DNA of 64,000 nt from SIG603 sp964370775 (GCA_964370775.1 CAYJKT010000007.1:33675-97674); one strand, 5' to 3'; counted from the first letter of the stretch, positions 8,781 through 16,601 are shown. Notes: generated from the letters alone by a model not told the origin. Numbers and translations: made by a program.

Positions 8781-9841
8781 CTTACTATCTCCTTACTATT
8801 TTTAAACCAGTGGCGTGTATTATTTGCCACCTTTACTAGCATTAACATAACTGGTACTTCAACAAGTACACCTACTATTGTAGCCAAAGCTACTGGGCTT
8901 TCTGTTCCAAACAATGCAATCGCAACTGCAACTGAAAGCTCAAAGAAGTTTGATGCACCAATCATACCAGCAGGTGCTGCTATCTCATGTGGTAATTTTA
9001 ACACTTTTGATGCAATGTATGCAATAAAGAAAATTAAAACAGTTTGTAAAATTAATGGAACAGCGATTAAAACAATGTGTAGTGGGTTATCTAAAATAAC
9101 ATCGCCTTGGAAAGAGAAGATAAGTGTTAAAGTTAATAATAGACCGATAATTGTTACATTGCTAAATTTAGGTATAAACTTTGTCTCGAAATACTCTTTG
9201 CCTTTGTTTTTTGTTATAACAGTTCTTGTGATAATTCCACCTAGTAATGGGATTACTACAAACAGGACAACTGATAAAATTAGTGTATCCCACGGAACCT
9301 CAACGCCAGTTACACCAAGTAAAAATGCTACGATAGGTGTGAATGCTAATAAGATGATTAAGTCGTTTGTAGCAACTTGAACAACAGTGTATGCTGGGTT
9401 ACCTTTTGTAAGGTGGCTCCACACAAAAACCATAGCAGTACAAGGAGCAGCGCCAAGCAATACAGCGCCAGCTAAATAATCACTTGCTAAATCAGATGTT
9501 ATAAAATCTGCAAAAACTACGTTGAAGAAAAACCATGCTATACCAAACATTGTGAAAGGCTTGATAAGCCAGTTTGTTACCCAAGTTATAAATAGACCTT
9601 TCGGGTTTCTTCCAACATTTTTAACGCTTTGGAAATCAACTTTCATCATCATAGGGTATATCATTAGCCATATTAAAATAGCGATTGGTATGGACACATT
9701 TGCGTATTCAAACTTGCCTAAAAATTCTGGTATAGCTGGTAAAAAGTTACCGATTAACACACCAGTTACCATGCATATAGCTACCCAAATTGTTAAATAT
9801 CTTTCAAAAAAGCTAATTCCGCTTGCTTTTTGCTTACTCAT
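8777..9841 (-). CDS. acr3: ACR3-family arsenite efflux permease
   Basis: Acr3 exports arsenite (and sometimes antimonite) across the cytoplasmic membrane, driven by the proton motive force. The 354-residue protein has about ten hydrophobic segments and the family signature around the essential cysteine, AAPCTAMVFVWS, near residue 130. The second hallmark, PVALATIVGVLVEVPVML, lies near the C-terminus. A GTG at 9859 would add six residues but overlaps the ribosome-binding site AAAAAAGGAG. The ATG at 9841 lies five bases after that site. It sits between the thioredoxin-like gene and the arsenate reductase, so it is well placed to export the arsenite the latter makes. Confidence 0.93.
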   Translation of the reverse strand: MSKQKASGISFFERYLTIWVAICMVTGVLIGNFLPAIPEFLGKFEYANVSIPIAILIWLMIYPMMMKVDFQSVKNVGRNPKGLFITWVTNWLIKPFTMFGIAWFFFNVVFADFITSDLASDYLAGAVLLGAAPCTAMVFVWSHLTKGNPAYTVVQVATNDLIILLAFTPIVAFLLGVTGVEVPWDTLILSVVLFVVIPLLGGIITRTVITKNKGKEYFETKFIPKFSNVTIIGLLLTLTLIFSFQGDVILDNPLHIVLIAVPLILQTVLIFFIAYIASKVLKLPHEIAAPAGMIGASNFFELSVAVAIALFGTESPVALATIVGVLVEVPVMLMLVKVANNTRHWFKNSKEIVR

Positions 9842-9868
9842 AAGTACTCCTTTTTTCACTGGTTTAAA

Positions 9869-10204
9869 TTAAAATCCTGCTTTTTGTAGTAGAGCTTTTG
9901 CTTCATCTACTTTTACCAACTTGCCCATTGCAACCACTTTGCTGTCGATTACAACTGCTGGAGTTGACATAACTCCGTATTTTGCGATTTGTGGCATGTC
10001 GCCAATGTTCACAACTTCTTCTGTAATGCCTAAATCAGCAGCTGCTGTTTTTACATTTTCAAATGTTTCTGAACTTTTTGCACAGCAAGCACCTAAAACG
10101 ATAATTCTTGCTTTCTCAATATCAGCGATAGTGCATTGACCACCACAACTGCAAGTACCTGTAACTTTTTCCTCTTTTTTCTTACCAAATCCGAATAATG
10201 CCAT
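9869..10204 (-). CDS. Thioredoxin-like small redox protein of the arsenic operon
   Basis: This 111-residue protein has a thioredoxin fold of the 'small redox-active disulfide protein 2' type, with the cis-proline motif MSTPAVV (Pro82). The usual GxGCAKC active site is changed. The sequence is GACCAKSSETF, so the first active-site cysteine (Cys41) is kept, the second is serine (Ser44), and an extra cysteine (Cys40) lies beside the first. An N-terminal extension carries TCSCGGQC (Cys18, 20, 24), a possible metal- or arsenic-binding site. It has a strong AGGAGG site and is flanked by the ccdA-like and acr3 genes. A role in thiol transfer, or in handing over metalloid, is inferred. Confidence 0.8.
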   Translation of the reverse strand: MALFGFGKKKEEKVTGTCSCGGQCTIADIEKARIIVLGACCAKSSETFENVKTAAADLGITEEVVNIGDMPQIAKYGVMSTPAVVIDSKVVAMGKLVKVDEAKALLQKAGF

Positions 10205-10230
10205 AATAAAATCCTCCTAAAAAATTATAA

Positions 10231-10923
10231 TTAAAATGCTAAATAAAACATGTAAAAACCTATAATAGCCATTGCAAAGCCCATTATGATTTTTAATATA
10301 TTGCTAAGTTTGCCGTACTTCTCGCTTTTTGATAATTTCTCAACAAAGCCTACGGAAGTACCACAAATTACTGCCAAAATTCCATGACCTATAGAGTAAA
10401 GTAAAAGTAAAACTATACCCCAGATAAAGTTTCCACTGCCAGCTACAACTGCAAGTAATGCAATTAGTACTGGTGTTGAACAAGGTGAGGAGAAAACTCC
10501 TCCGAGTATACCTGCGATTAAAGCACCGAGATACCCTTTTTTTGTGTTTTTTGATAACAAGTAGCTAGATGGTATAATCTCATATATTCCCCAAGTTTGT
10601 AACGCCATTAATAGCATTAACAAGCCTAGAATTACATACCACCAAGTGGCTTGTGTGCCAATTAAACTGCCTGCCATAGTAGCGATAACACCGAGTGTGG
10701 TGAAAGTAATCGCCGAGCCTACAGCGAAGGTTAAAGATAACCTAAAAGCTCTTTTAGTGTCTTTGCCTCCAGTGCCTCCAACATAACCCACGATTAGTGG
10801 TACGCTGGATAACGCACACGGAGTGAAAGAGGATAACACACCAGCAAGTAGTGCCAAGATAGGCGCTAGCCAAGTGCTCTCTGTTATTAAAGAAGAAATC
10901 GATTGCAGTATATTATCAATCAT
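10231..10923 (-). CDS. CcdA/DsbD-like membrane thiol-electron transporter
   Basis: This 230-residue membrane protein has six predicted helices and belongs to the CcdA family. CcdA proteins pass electrons from cytoplasmic thioredoxin across the membrane through a pair of cysteines. Both are present in their typical settings: SSFTPCALSSVPLIV near residue 36 and SSPCSTPVLIALL near residue 147. The start follows AAGGAG, 11 bp after the upstream permease gene. The thioredoxin-like gene comes next. This pairing suggests a thiol-redox chain inside the arsenic operon rather than a role in cytochrome c maturation, since no cytochrome genes are nearby. Confidence 0.85.
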   Translation of the reverse strand: MIDNILQSISSLITESTWLAPILALLAGVLSSFTPCALSSVPLIVGYVGGTGGKDTKRAFRLSLTFAVGSAITFTTLGVIATMAGSLIGTQATWWYVILGLLMLLMALQTWGIYEIIPSSYLLSKNTKKGYLGALIAGILGGVFSSPCSTPVLIALLAVVAGSGNFIWGIVLLLLYSIGHGILAVICGTSVGFVEKLSKSEKYGKLSNILKIIMGFAMAIIGFYMFYLAF

Positions 10924-10934
10924 AGATTATCTCC

Positions 10935-11948
10935 TTACACTATAAATTGTTGAAGTACATTAAATAAGTAACCTACCAAGATAATACCCACTGAACATAT
11001 TGCGATGAACGCACCTAATAATTTAGGCTTAACTGCTTTTCTAAGCATGATTAGTGATGGTAGGCTAAGTGTTGTAACAGCCATCATAAATGATAAAATT
11101 GTACCAAGTTGAGCACCTTTTGTTAGTAGTGCTTCTGCAACTGGAATAGTGCCAAAAATGTCTGCGTACATTGGAATACCGACAAGTGTTGCTAAAAATA
11201 CACCAAATGGATTGTTGCTTCCTAAAACAGTCTCAATAATATCTTGTGGTATCCAGTTGTGTATAACTGCGCCGATACCAACGCCTACTAAAATGTATGG
11301 TAAAACTTTTTTGAAAGTAGATACTACTTGCTCTTTTGCAAAAATTACACGGTCTTTTTTTGTAAGCTCTGGGGATTCAATATCCACGCTACCAGCAGTC
11401 AAAACAAAGCTTTCAACGTGTTTCTCCATACCTAGTTTGTCTAGAATTGTTCCACCTATTACTGCTATTAACAAACCTACAACAACATAAACCACAGCAA
11501 CTTTATAGCCGAATATACTCATTAAAAGTACAAGGCTTGCTAAGTCAACCATAGGGGAGGAGATTAAAAAGCTGAATGTAACGCCAACAGGCAAACCAGC
11601 GCTTGTGAAACCCATGAACAACGGGATAGATGAGCATGAACAGAACGGTGTAACAGTTCCTAAAAGTGCAGAAACGATATTTGCCCATATTCCTTTAAAT
11701 CTGCTTAAAATCTTTTTGCTTCTCTCTGGTGGGAAAAAGCTTTGAATGTATGATATAATAAAAATTAGTGAACACAGAAGAACTACAATTTTAATTACAT
11801 CATAAATAAAGAACTGAACACTACCTCCAATTCTTGTTGTAATGTCTAATCCGAAAAATCCTAAAATATTTCCGATTAAATCATTAAGCCAGTGCATACC
11901 AAGTATTTGGTTTTGGAAAAAATCCCAGATATTAGATAATACTTCCAT
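10935..11948 (-). CDS. ArsP-type permease (PF03773 family)
   Basis: This 337-residue membrane protein has about eight hydrophobic segments and the family signature TPFCSCSSIPLFMGF at about residues 101-115. The repeat-like second half contains PMYADIFGTIPVAEALL. The best-known members are the ArsP permeases, which export trivalent organoarsenicals. Others are thought to move metals. Its place directly after arsR and within an arsenic operon favours an arsenic substrate, though which form is exported is not certain. The start ATG is preceded by AAAGGC. A 16-bp palindrome matching an ArsR-type operator lies in the 80-bp gap upstream. Confidence 0.82.
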   Translation of the reverse strand: MEVLSNIWDFFQNQILGMHWLNDLIGNILGFFGLDITTRIGGSVQFFIYDVIKIVVLLCSLIFIISYIQSFFPPERSKKILSRFKGIWANIVSALLGTVTPFCSCSSIPLFMGFTSAGLPVGVTFSFLISSPMVDLASLVLLMSIFGYKVAVVYVVVGLLIAVIGGTILDKLGMEKHVESFVLTAGSVDIESPELTKKDRVIFAKEQVVSTFKKVLPYILVGVGIGAVIHNWIPQDIIETVLGSNNPFGVFLATLVGIPMYADIFGTIPVAEALLTKGAQLGTILSFMMAVTTLSLPSLIMLRKAVKPKLLGAFIAICSVGIILVGYLFNVLQQFIV

Positions 11949-11985
11949 AAAACAATGCCTTTCTAAAATATATTTACAACATCAA

Positions 11986-12001
11986 ATCAAAATATTTTGA
12001 T
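11986..12001. promoter_or_regulatory. Perfect ATCAA-N6-TTGAT palindrome, candidate ArsR operator
   Basis: ATCAAAATATTTTGAT is a perfect 16-bp palindrome. It matches the ATCAA-N6-TTGAT pattern typical of ArsR/SmtB-family operators. It lies in the gap between arsR and the arsP-type gene. Related sites lie at 12389-12404 and 12449-12464. Confidence 0.6.
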
Positions 12002-12028
12002 GTTAAATGCTTTATTTAAGCCACCTAA

Positions 12029-12355
12029 TTAGATGGCTATTTTATCGTTACATTTGCAACTGCTTTCTTCTAATTCTCTAACATTGGTAAGCTCTTGTAA
12101 AATTGCTAGTGCGTCTTTACTACCTTTGTTACTGATTTTGTAATGTGTCCATTTGCCTACATACCAACACTCAACAATTCCACTTTCGCAAAGTATTTTC
12201 ATGTGGTAAGAAAGTTTAGACTGAGAAAGCCCTAATGTATCAGATATATGACAAGCACATTTCTCGCCATTTTGTAATAGCTTAACTATAGAAATTCTTT
12301 TATCATCACACAAAGCTTTAAAAACTTTAGCAATTCCCTCGTTACTAATATTCAT
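12029..12355 (-). CDS. arsR: ArsR-family arsenic-responsive repressor
   Basis: This 108-residue winged-helix repressor is expected to bind the promoter of the arsenic operon and let go when it binds arsenite or antimonite. The DNA-binding helix is LGLSQSKLSYHMKIL, at about residues 41-55. It contains the metalloid-sensing cysteines KCACHIS (Cys33, Cys35) at the start of helix alpha-3, as in classical ArsR. Extra cysteines lie at position 16 and at the C-terminus (SCKC, 100 and 102). I chose the ATG at 12355, which follows AAGAAAGGGA. A longer reading from 12421 would run through the predicted promoter and operator. It is the first gene of the minus-strand operon. Confidence 0.92.
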   Translation of the reverse strand: MNISNEGIAKVFKALCDDKRISIVKLLQNGEKCACHISDTLGLSQSKLSYHMKILCESGIVECWYVGKWTHYKISNKGSKDALAILQELTNVRELEESSCKCNDKIAI

Positions 12356-12388
12356 AACAAATCCCTTTCTTAACATCCTTGTTTTTAA

Positions 12389-12404
12389 ATCAAGTTTTTT
12401 TGAA
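12389..12404. promoter_or_regulatory. ATCAA-N6-TTGAA, candidate ArsR operator near the start of transcription
   Basis: The half-sites ATCAA (12389-12393) and TTGAA (12400-12404) are spaced by six bases. This sits just downstream of the predicted -10 element, where a repressor would block transcription start. Confidence 0.5.
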
Positions 12405-12412
12405 CTGTCATT

Positions 12413-12441
12413 ATAATACACTATAATATAATAAAAGTCAA
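12413..12441 (-). promoter_or_regulatory. Promoter of the arsenic operon
   Basis: On the minus strand TTGACT (12441-12436) and TATTAT (12418-12413) are 17 bp apart. The promoter lies between two operator-like sites, about 60 bp before the arsR start. Confidence 0.65.
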
Positions 12442-12448
12442 TACTTAA

Positions 12449-12464
12449 ATCAAAAAAAATTGTT
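12449..12464. promoter_or_regulatory. ATCAA-N6-TTGTT, upstream operator candidate
   Basis: The half-sites ATCAA (12449-12453) and TTGTT (12460-12464) are spaced by six bases. The site lies upstream of the arsR -35 and abuts the putative -35 (TTGAAA, 12465-12470) of the divergent methyltransferase gene. ArsR bound here could affect both directions. Confidence 0.4.
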
Positions 12465-12493
12465 TTGAAAATTATAGTTGATTATTCTATTAA
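12465..12493 (+). promoter_or_regulatory. Possible promoter of the divergent methyltransferase gene
   Basis: TTGAAA (12465-12470) is followed after 17 bp by TATTAA (12488-12493), and TAAAAT follows at 12491-12496. The -10 is imperfect. It is placed correctly for the gene starting at 12559. Confidence 0.4.
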
Positions 12494-12558
12494 AATATAG
12501 TATGGTATTATTATTATTATATTGTTACAAACAAATTATTAGAACAGGGGATAGCAAA

Positions 12559-13275
12559 ATGAATAATGACATGAAATTATACTACGATTACACAGTATCA
12601 CCACTTGGTAAACTATTTTACAAAACGATAGAATCACAACTAGATAATATAGAAAACAAAAAGATATTAGATTTTGGTAGTGGCTTTGGCTTTACAGCGA
12701 AATTTCTTGCTAAAAAAAATGATGTAACTGCATTAGAGATGAATGTGGACATGATAAAAGCAAGCGTGAACACAGCAAACTACACACAAATTCACGGAGA
12801 TTTATCTGCATTAGGTGAACTAGATGACGAGAGCTTTGATGCTATCACTTGCCATTTGGTTTTAGAATTTGTAGATGAACCGAAAGTTATTTTAACTGAA
12901 CTTATGAGAGTTCTTAAAAAAGGTGGAATTTTATCTGTCGTGAAGCATAACAAAAACGGAAGAATAATTCAAGCGATAGTTCAAGATTACGACCTTGAAG
13001 ACGCAAAAAATCTGCTTAACGGTGGATATTCTTTCTCTAGTGCTTTTGGTAACATTAAGTATTACGATAATAATATACTTATAGATTGGACGGATAATAA
13101 AACCGAGATTATAGATACTTTTGGTGCTAGAGTTCTTGCTAGTATTCAGAATTTTGATATTCAGAGCAAAGAAAACTGGGTAGAAGATATGTATAAAATC
13201 GAGACTGAGCTGTTAAAAGATACAGATTACATTAAGATAGCATACTTTAATCATATTCTATTAAAAAAGATTTAA
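12559..13275 (+). CDS. Class I SAM-dependent methyltransferase
   Basis: This 238-residue protein carries the SAM-binding motif ILDFGSGFGFT at residues 36-46. An acidic ribose-contacting segment (VTALEMNVDM) and a motif IV-like FDAITCHLVLEF follow, a Methyltransf_11-type pattern. It is divergent from the arsenic operon, but the cysteine set that marks the arsenite methyltransferase ArsM is missing, since only one cysteine is present. I therefore do not call it ArsM. The substrate is unknown. I chose the ATG at 12559 behind AACAGGGGA rather than the in-frame TTG at 12478, which lies within the promoter. Confidence 0.8.
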   Translation: MNNDMKLYYDYTVSPLGKLFYKTIESQLDNIENKKILDFGSGFGFTAKFLAKKNDVTALEMNVDMIKASVNTANYTQIHGDLSALGELDDESFDAITCHLVLEFVDEPKVILTELMRVLKKGGILSVVKHNKNGRIIQAIVQDYDLEDAKNLLNGGYSFSSAFGNIKYYDNNILIDWTDNKTEIIDTFGARVLASIQNFDIQSKENWVEDMYKIETELLKDTDYIKIAYFNHILLKKI

Positions 13276-13303
13276 CTATTAAATAACTCAGCGTATCAAA
13301 AAG

Positions 13304-13344
13304 AGGCTCAAACCAAGCAAGTAAAGCAAGGTTTGAGCCTTTTA
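13304..13344. terminator. Bidirectional terminator
   Basis: AGGCTCAAACC (13304-13314) pairs with GGTTTGAGCCT (13330-13340). TTTAT follows on the + strand and a CTTTTTG run on the minus strand. It separates the converging methyltransferase and lipoprotein genes. Confidence 0.85.
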
Positions 13345-13367
13345 TAATATTGTTTATGCTTTCTGTT

Positions 13368-14636
13368 TTAGAAAACATTTTCACCAACAGTAGTTACAGT
13401 ACTTGGTATTTCTAGTTGTAAATTAGGGCAACTGTTAAAAGCAAAACTACCAATTGTTGTAACAGTACTAGGGATTGTTACAGAAGTAAGTGATGGAGAA
13501 AATTGGAATGCATCTTCCTCTATTTCGGTTACACCTTCTTCTATAATTACAGTTGTAAGATTATCACATCCAGTGAAAGAACTATCTGCAATTATCTTTA
13601 TGCTACCAGGAATAGTTATTGAAGTAAGACCTGGATTATATGCAAAAGATAAATAAGAGATTTCGGATACTCCATCTGAAATTGTTAAATCTGAAAGATT
13701 ATCACAATGTACAAATGCTTCTTTTCCAACCATTTTAACAGTGCTTGGAATTGTCACAGAAGTAAGCGATTTACAGTGGAAAAATGCATAGCTACCTATT
13801 TCTGTAATTCCTTCATGGAGTTCTATGCTGGCAAGGTTTTCACAGTAAGCAAAAGCATCATATTCAATAATTATAACACTTTCAGGAATACTTACAGAAG
13901 TTATTGGTGTTTCCCTAAACACTGATTGCCCAATCGTTGTAACACCATCTGGTATCACTACATCAGTATCTGTGCCACGATATTCAACCAAGACACCATC
14001 TTCAATCAAGAACATATCGTTATCAAGGTTGGTAACTGTTGCAGTTTCTGATTCAGAAACATTTACCAATATTTCAACTTCGTTACTCCAAGCTTCAAAG
14101 TAATATTCATCATCTTTGCGATCCATAGGGTCGTCACCAGCAAAACCAGTGTAATTTAAACTCTCTGGTGATTGACCATTGGAAAGCCCAAAATCATCAA
14201 CTTGACCAAGGATAAAAGAAACTTTGTTGCCTTCTATCAAGTAAGACAGAGGACTATCGTTATACGAATTATAGCGTATATCACCATTTGAATAACTTGC
14301 TTCGAACTCATCTCCCATATAAGTTAATTGGAAACGCATACCATCAATGCTAAGGCTTAAAAATCCACCTTTAGTTGGAATTTCATCTAAAAGAGTAGAT
14401 ACTTCATAATAATCAAATGTAACTGTAACAGTATAAGGAGAATATTCGATAGATACACTGGCTAAATCTGAATTTTCAGATTGTACATCATCTTCATCTT
14501 GAGTATCATCATCGTTCGTTTCAGTTTGAACTTCTTGAGTTTGATCATCTGCATTATCAGTGTTTCCACTGTCACTACAAGCTGCAACAGAAAGCATTAA
14601 AGCAGCACCAATTAGTAAAGCTAATAATTTTCGCAT
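13368..14636 (-). CDS. Lipoprotein with BspA-type leucine-rich repeats
   Basis: This 422-residue protein starts with a lipoprotein signal peptide ending in the lipobox LSVAAC, so Cys20 is the lipid-anchored residue. An acidic, low-complexity linker rich in Asp, Glu, Asn and Thr covers about 21-58. A domain of unknown function follows. From about residue 205 there are five to six LRR_5 repeats of the form LTSITIPGSIKIIADSSF or SVTIPSTVTTIGSFAF, running to the C-terminus. Such repeats are found on surface proteins of gut and oral Clostridia and Bacteroidetes and often bind host or microbial partners. The protein is probably exposed on the outer face of the membrane; its ligand is unknown. Confidence 0.85.
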   Translation of the reverse strand: MRKLLALLIGAALMLSVAACSDSGNTDNADDQTQEVQTETNDDDTQDEDDVQSENSDLASVSIEYSPYTVTVTFDYYEVSTLLDEIPTKGGFLSLSIDGMRFQLTYMGDEFEASYSNGDIRYNSYNDSPLSYLIEGNKVSFILGQVDDFGLSNGQSPESLNYTGFAGDDPMDRKDDEYYFEAWSNEVEILVNVSESETATVTNLDNDMFLIEDGVLVEYRGTDTDVVIPDGVTTIGQSVFRETPITSVSIPESVIIIEYDAFAYCENLASIELHEGITEIGSYAFFHCKSLTSVTIPSTVKMVGKEAFVHCDNLSDLTISDGVSEISYLSFAYNPGLTSITIPGSIKIIADSSFTGCDNLTTVIIEEGVTEIEEDAFQFSPSLTSVTIPSTVTTIGSFAFNSCPNLQLEIPSTVTTVGENVF

Positions 14637-14722
14637 AATAATTTACCTCCAGTTAAATATTCAGTTTTAAACTTATGTATTAAATTATAGAAAATATTAA
14701 TAAAAATATCATGTATAAATTG

Positions 14723-15415
14723 TTAACTATTAAATAATTTTTTAATATTATTAAGCTCGCCAAAAACTACAATAATATCATTTTTCATCATCAAGTCTTC
14801 GCCTTTCAAAATGCTTTTTACCTTTTCGTCTCTTTTAATTAGTATAAGTTGAATACGATGAACTTCTTTAAGGTTTGAGTCCTTAAGCATAACATTTTCA
14901 AGGTTTTTAGGCATTTCTTCAAGGCTGATTTCTGCCATAACATTATCACCAAAAACATCTAGCAAAATAATAGGGTTTGTGTTTTTACCAAACATTAGTT
15001 TTTTGCCCCATTTTTGTATTTTTTTGTCAACAAATTTCTTAACATGTTTAGAGCGATAAAAGAATATCAACAAAGCAGAAAGACCAGCTACTATCAAAGC
15101 AGATGCCCACATGTCACGTATCTCTGAATTACTTAGTGACAAAAAGATATTAACAACGCTAGACATAATTATAACGGTAAAAAGATAGCCAAAAATAATA
15201 GTAAACTTAGCTATTCTTCGGCGAATTCTTGATGATGTTATAGCCTCGCTGTCACCTGTAGTGAAACCACTGTTTGTAAGCATGGATATAACCTGAAACT
15301 GGGCTTTGTCGTAAGTAAGCCCTGTTAAACGAAAGAGAATTGTGAAAATCTCTACAATAAGGATATAAATTAATGCGATAACGGAAAAAAGTAATAAAGC
15401 AGCTGTAATATTCAT
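14723..15415 (-). CDS. Membrane protein with C-terminal TrkA_C (RCK_C) domain
   Basis: This 230-residue protein has three predicted membrane helices, at about residues 5-27, 72-95 and 103-122. The middle segment SMLTNSGFTTGDSEAITSSRIRR joins the first two. The cytoplasmic C-terminal half resembles a TrkA_C domain, with VHRIQLILIKRDEKV and DIIVVFGELNNIKKLF. Such domains bind small ligands such as nucleotides and regulate ion transport. The pore part of a known channel is not visible, so the protein may be a sensor or accessory subunit. It has its own well-formed promoter at 15480-15508 and appears to be a single-gene unit. Confidence 0.7.
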   Translation of the reverse strand: MNITAALLLFSVIALIYILIVEIFTILFRLTGLTYDKAQFQVISMLTNSGFTTGDSEAITSSRIRRRIAKFTIIFGYLFTVIIMSSVVNIFLSLSNSEIRDMWASALIVAGLSALLIFFYRSKHVKKFVDKKIQKWGKKLMFGKNTNPIILLDVFGDNVMAEISLEEMPKNLENVMLKDSNLKEVHRIQLILIKRDEKVKSILKGEDLMMKNDIIVVFGELNNIKKLFNS

Positions 15416-15479
15416 AAAATCCTCCTAAATTTGTACTGATATACAAAAAAATAAAATAATACTAGTACTATTACTTATA

Positions 15480-15508
15480 ATTATATCAATAAATTGCTAG
15501 TTTTGCAA
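15480..15508 (-). promoter_or_regulatory. Promoter of the TrkA_C membrane protein gene
   Basis: On the minus strand TTGCAA (15508-15503) and TATAAT (15485-15480) are 17 bp apart. TGA before the -10 gives an extended -10. It lies 65 bp upstream of the coding start. Confidence 0.7.
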
Positions 15509-15536
15509 TATATAGAGGATTAACGTAATGTGAATA

Positions 15537-16535
15537 TTATGAGATATAAAGTATTTCCATGTTAAGGCTATGCTTGATTTTTTCACGTAAAAAGTTAGAA
15601 GCTTCTATCCGTGCAAAATCTTTGTACGCATATTTGCCTCTACCTTTGCCAGTCATAATATCTTTGTTAAAAATTGGTATGCAGTTTGGGAATGCTTCGG
15701 AATTAATTGCATTGTGAACAAAACTGTATGTCATTAAAATAATCTCAATAAAACCAGTTCTTTTTATTTTATCAGATAAATTTTCTGCCAAAATGTCAAT
15801 AAGTTCACTATATAAATTTTTCCAATTATCTATTAAAATAACAGGAGCTATTAATAAGCCAACAGGGTAACCAGCATCAGCCATTTTGTTCATAGCTATA
15901 ATTCTATTCATTAACGGAGACGTACCGAACTCAGTGTTTTTAATGATGTAATCTGGGTTAACGCTCATTCTAAAAATGGTTTTACCTTTATGATTTAGAT
16001 TCAGCAAAGGGTCTATCATATCAAATTTTGTTGGAAAAGTCAGCTTGCCCCTTGCTGTATCTGCAAATGTCTCAATCACCCACGGCAAATTATTTGTGAT
16101 GTCGTTTTCTAAAACAAGGTCGCTATTGCTTCCTATCTCAAAAGTATTAGGAAAAGAAAAGCTATAATCTTTTTTAAGAAGTTTTTCTAGCATTTGTTCT
16201 CTGTTTACAAAAACTCTTAGATAAGAACATTTGTTGTAATTACACACCAAATAACAATATAGGCACATAGCTCTGCAACCAGAGGAAGTAAAAGGAACGA
16301 GCCAGTCAGATACTTTCTCGTTTCTTGTGTAATTATGTGTTTTTCGCACACCGATAATTAAATGCTTTTTTAGCTTAGAGAAACCTTTGTTAGGCGCAGA
16401 ACTAAACTCTTGTATACGGTTGTGGCTTTCTATTTCTGTCCAAGTTAAATTAGCAAATATGTGTTTTAAATCTTTACCCAGTGGGTAATTCAACACATCT
16501 TTTTCATAAAATACAGCATCATAACTTAAGTTCAT
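15537..16535 (-). CDS. Spore photoproduct lyase family radical SAM protein
   Basis: Spore photoproduct lyase repairs the UV thymine dimer of spores by radical SAM chemistry. This 332-residue protein matches the family along its length from memory. The cluster motif is SGCRAMCLYCYL (Cys87, 91, 94). FRMSVNPDYII, AGYPVGLLIAPVI and the C-terminal GRGKYAYKD follow. The SPL segment FEAACTSD, which holds the hydrogen-donor cysteine, reads FEIGSNSD here, so that position is Ser136. Cys98 and Cys103 lie close after the cluster motif and are absent from the Bacillus enzyme as I recall it. It could be a clostridial SPL with a different donor or a relative with another substrate. It stands alone, with AAGGA before the start. 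Confidence 0.75.
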   Translation of the reverse strand: MNLSYDAVFYEKDVLNYPLGKDLKHIFANLTWTEIESHNRIQEFSSAPNKGFSKLKKHLIIGVRKTHNYTRNEKVSDWLVPFTSSGCRAMCLYCYLVCNYNKCSYLRVFVNREQMLEKLLKKDYSFSFPNTFEIGSNSDLVLENDITNNLPWVIETFADTARGKLTFPTKFDMIDPLLNLNHKGKTIFRMSVNPDYIIKNTEFGTSPLMNRIIAMNKMADAGYPVGLLIAPVILIDNWKNLYSELIDILAENLSDKIKRTGFIEIILMTYSFVHNAINSEAFPNCIPIFNKDIMTGKGRGKYAYKDFARIEASNFLREKIKHSLNMEILYIS

Positions 16536-16601
16536 ACTATCAATCCTTATGTCTTTTTTGATAGTATTTGTAAATATAATATTTTTATGCTGATAAAGTT
16601 G

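Noticed and set aside
8487..9380. Long + strand reading frame of 297 codons opposite the arsenic genes
   Set aside because: It is rich in Ile, Thr and Asn with no known motif. The minus strand over the same bases codes for two well-recognised proteins with ribosome-binding sites.
12029..12421. Longer ArsR product starting at 12421
   Set aside because: The extra 22 residues would be encoded by the operator and promoter region. The ATG at 12355 has a good ribosome-binding site and fits the family length.
12465..13275. Arsenite methyltransferase ArsM
   Set aside because: The gene is beside an arsenic operon and has a SAM motif, but it lacks the conserved arsenic-binding cysteines.
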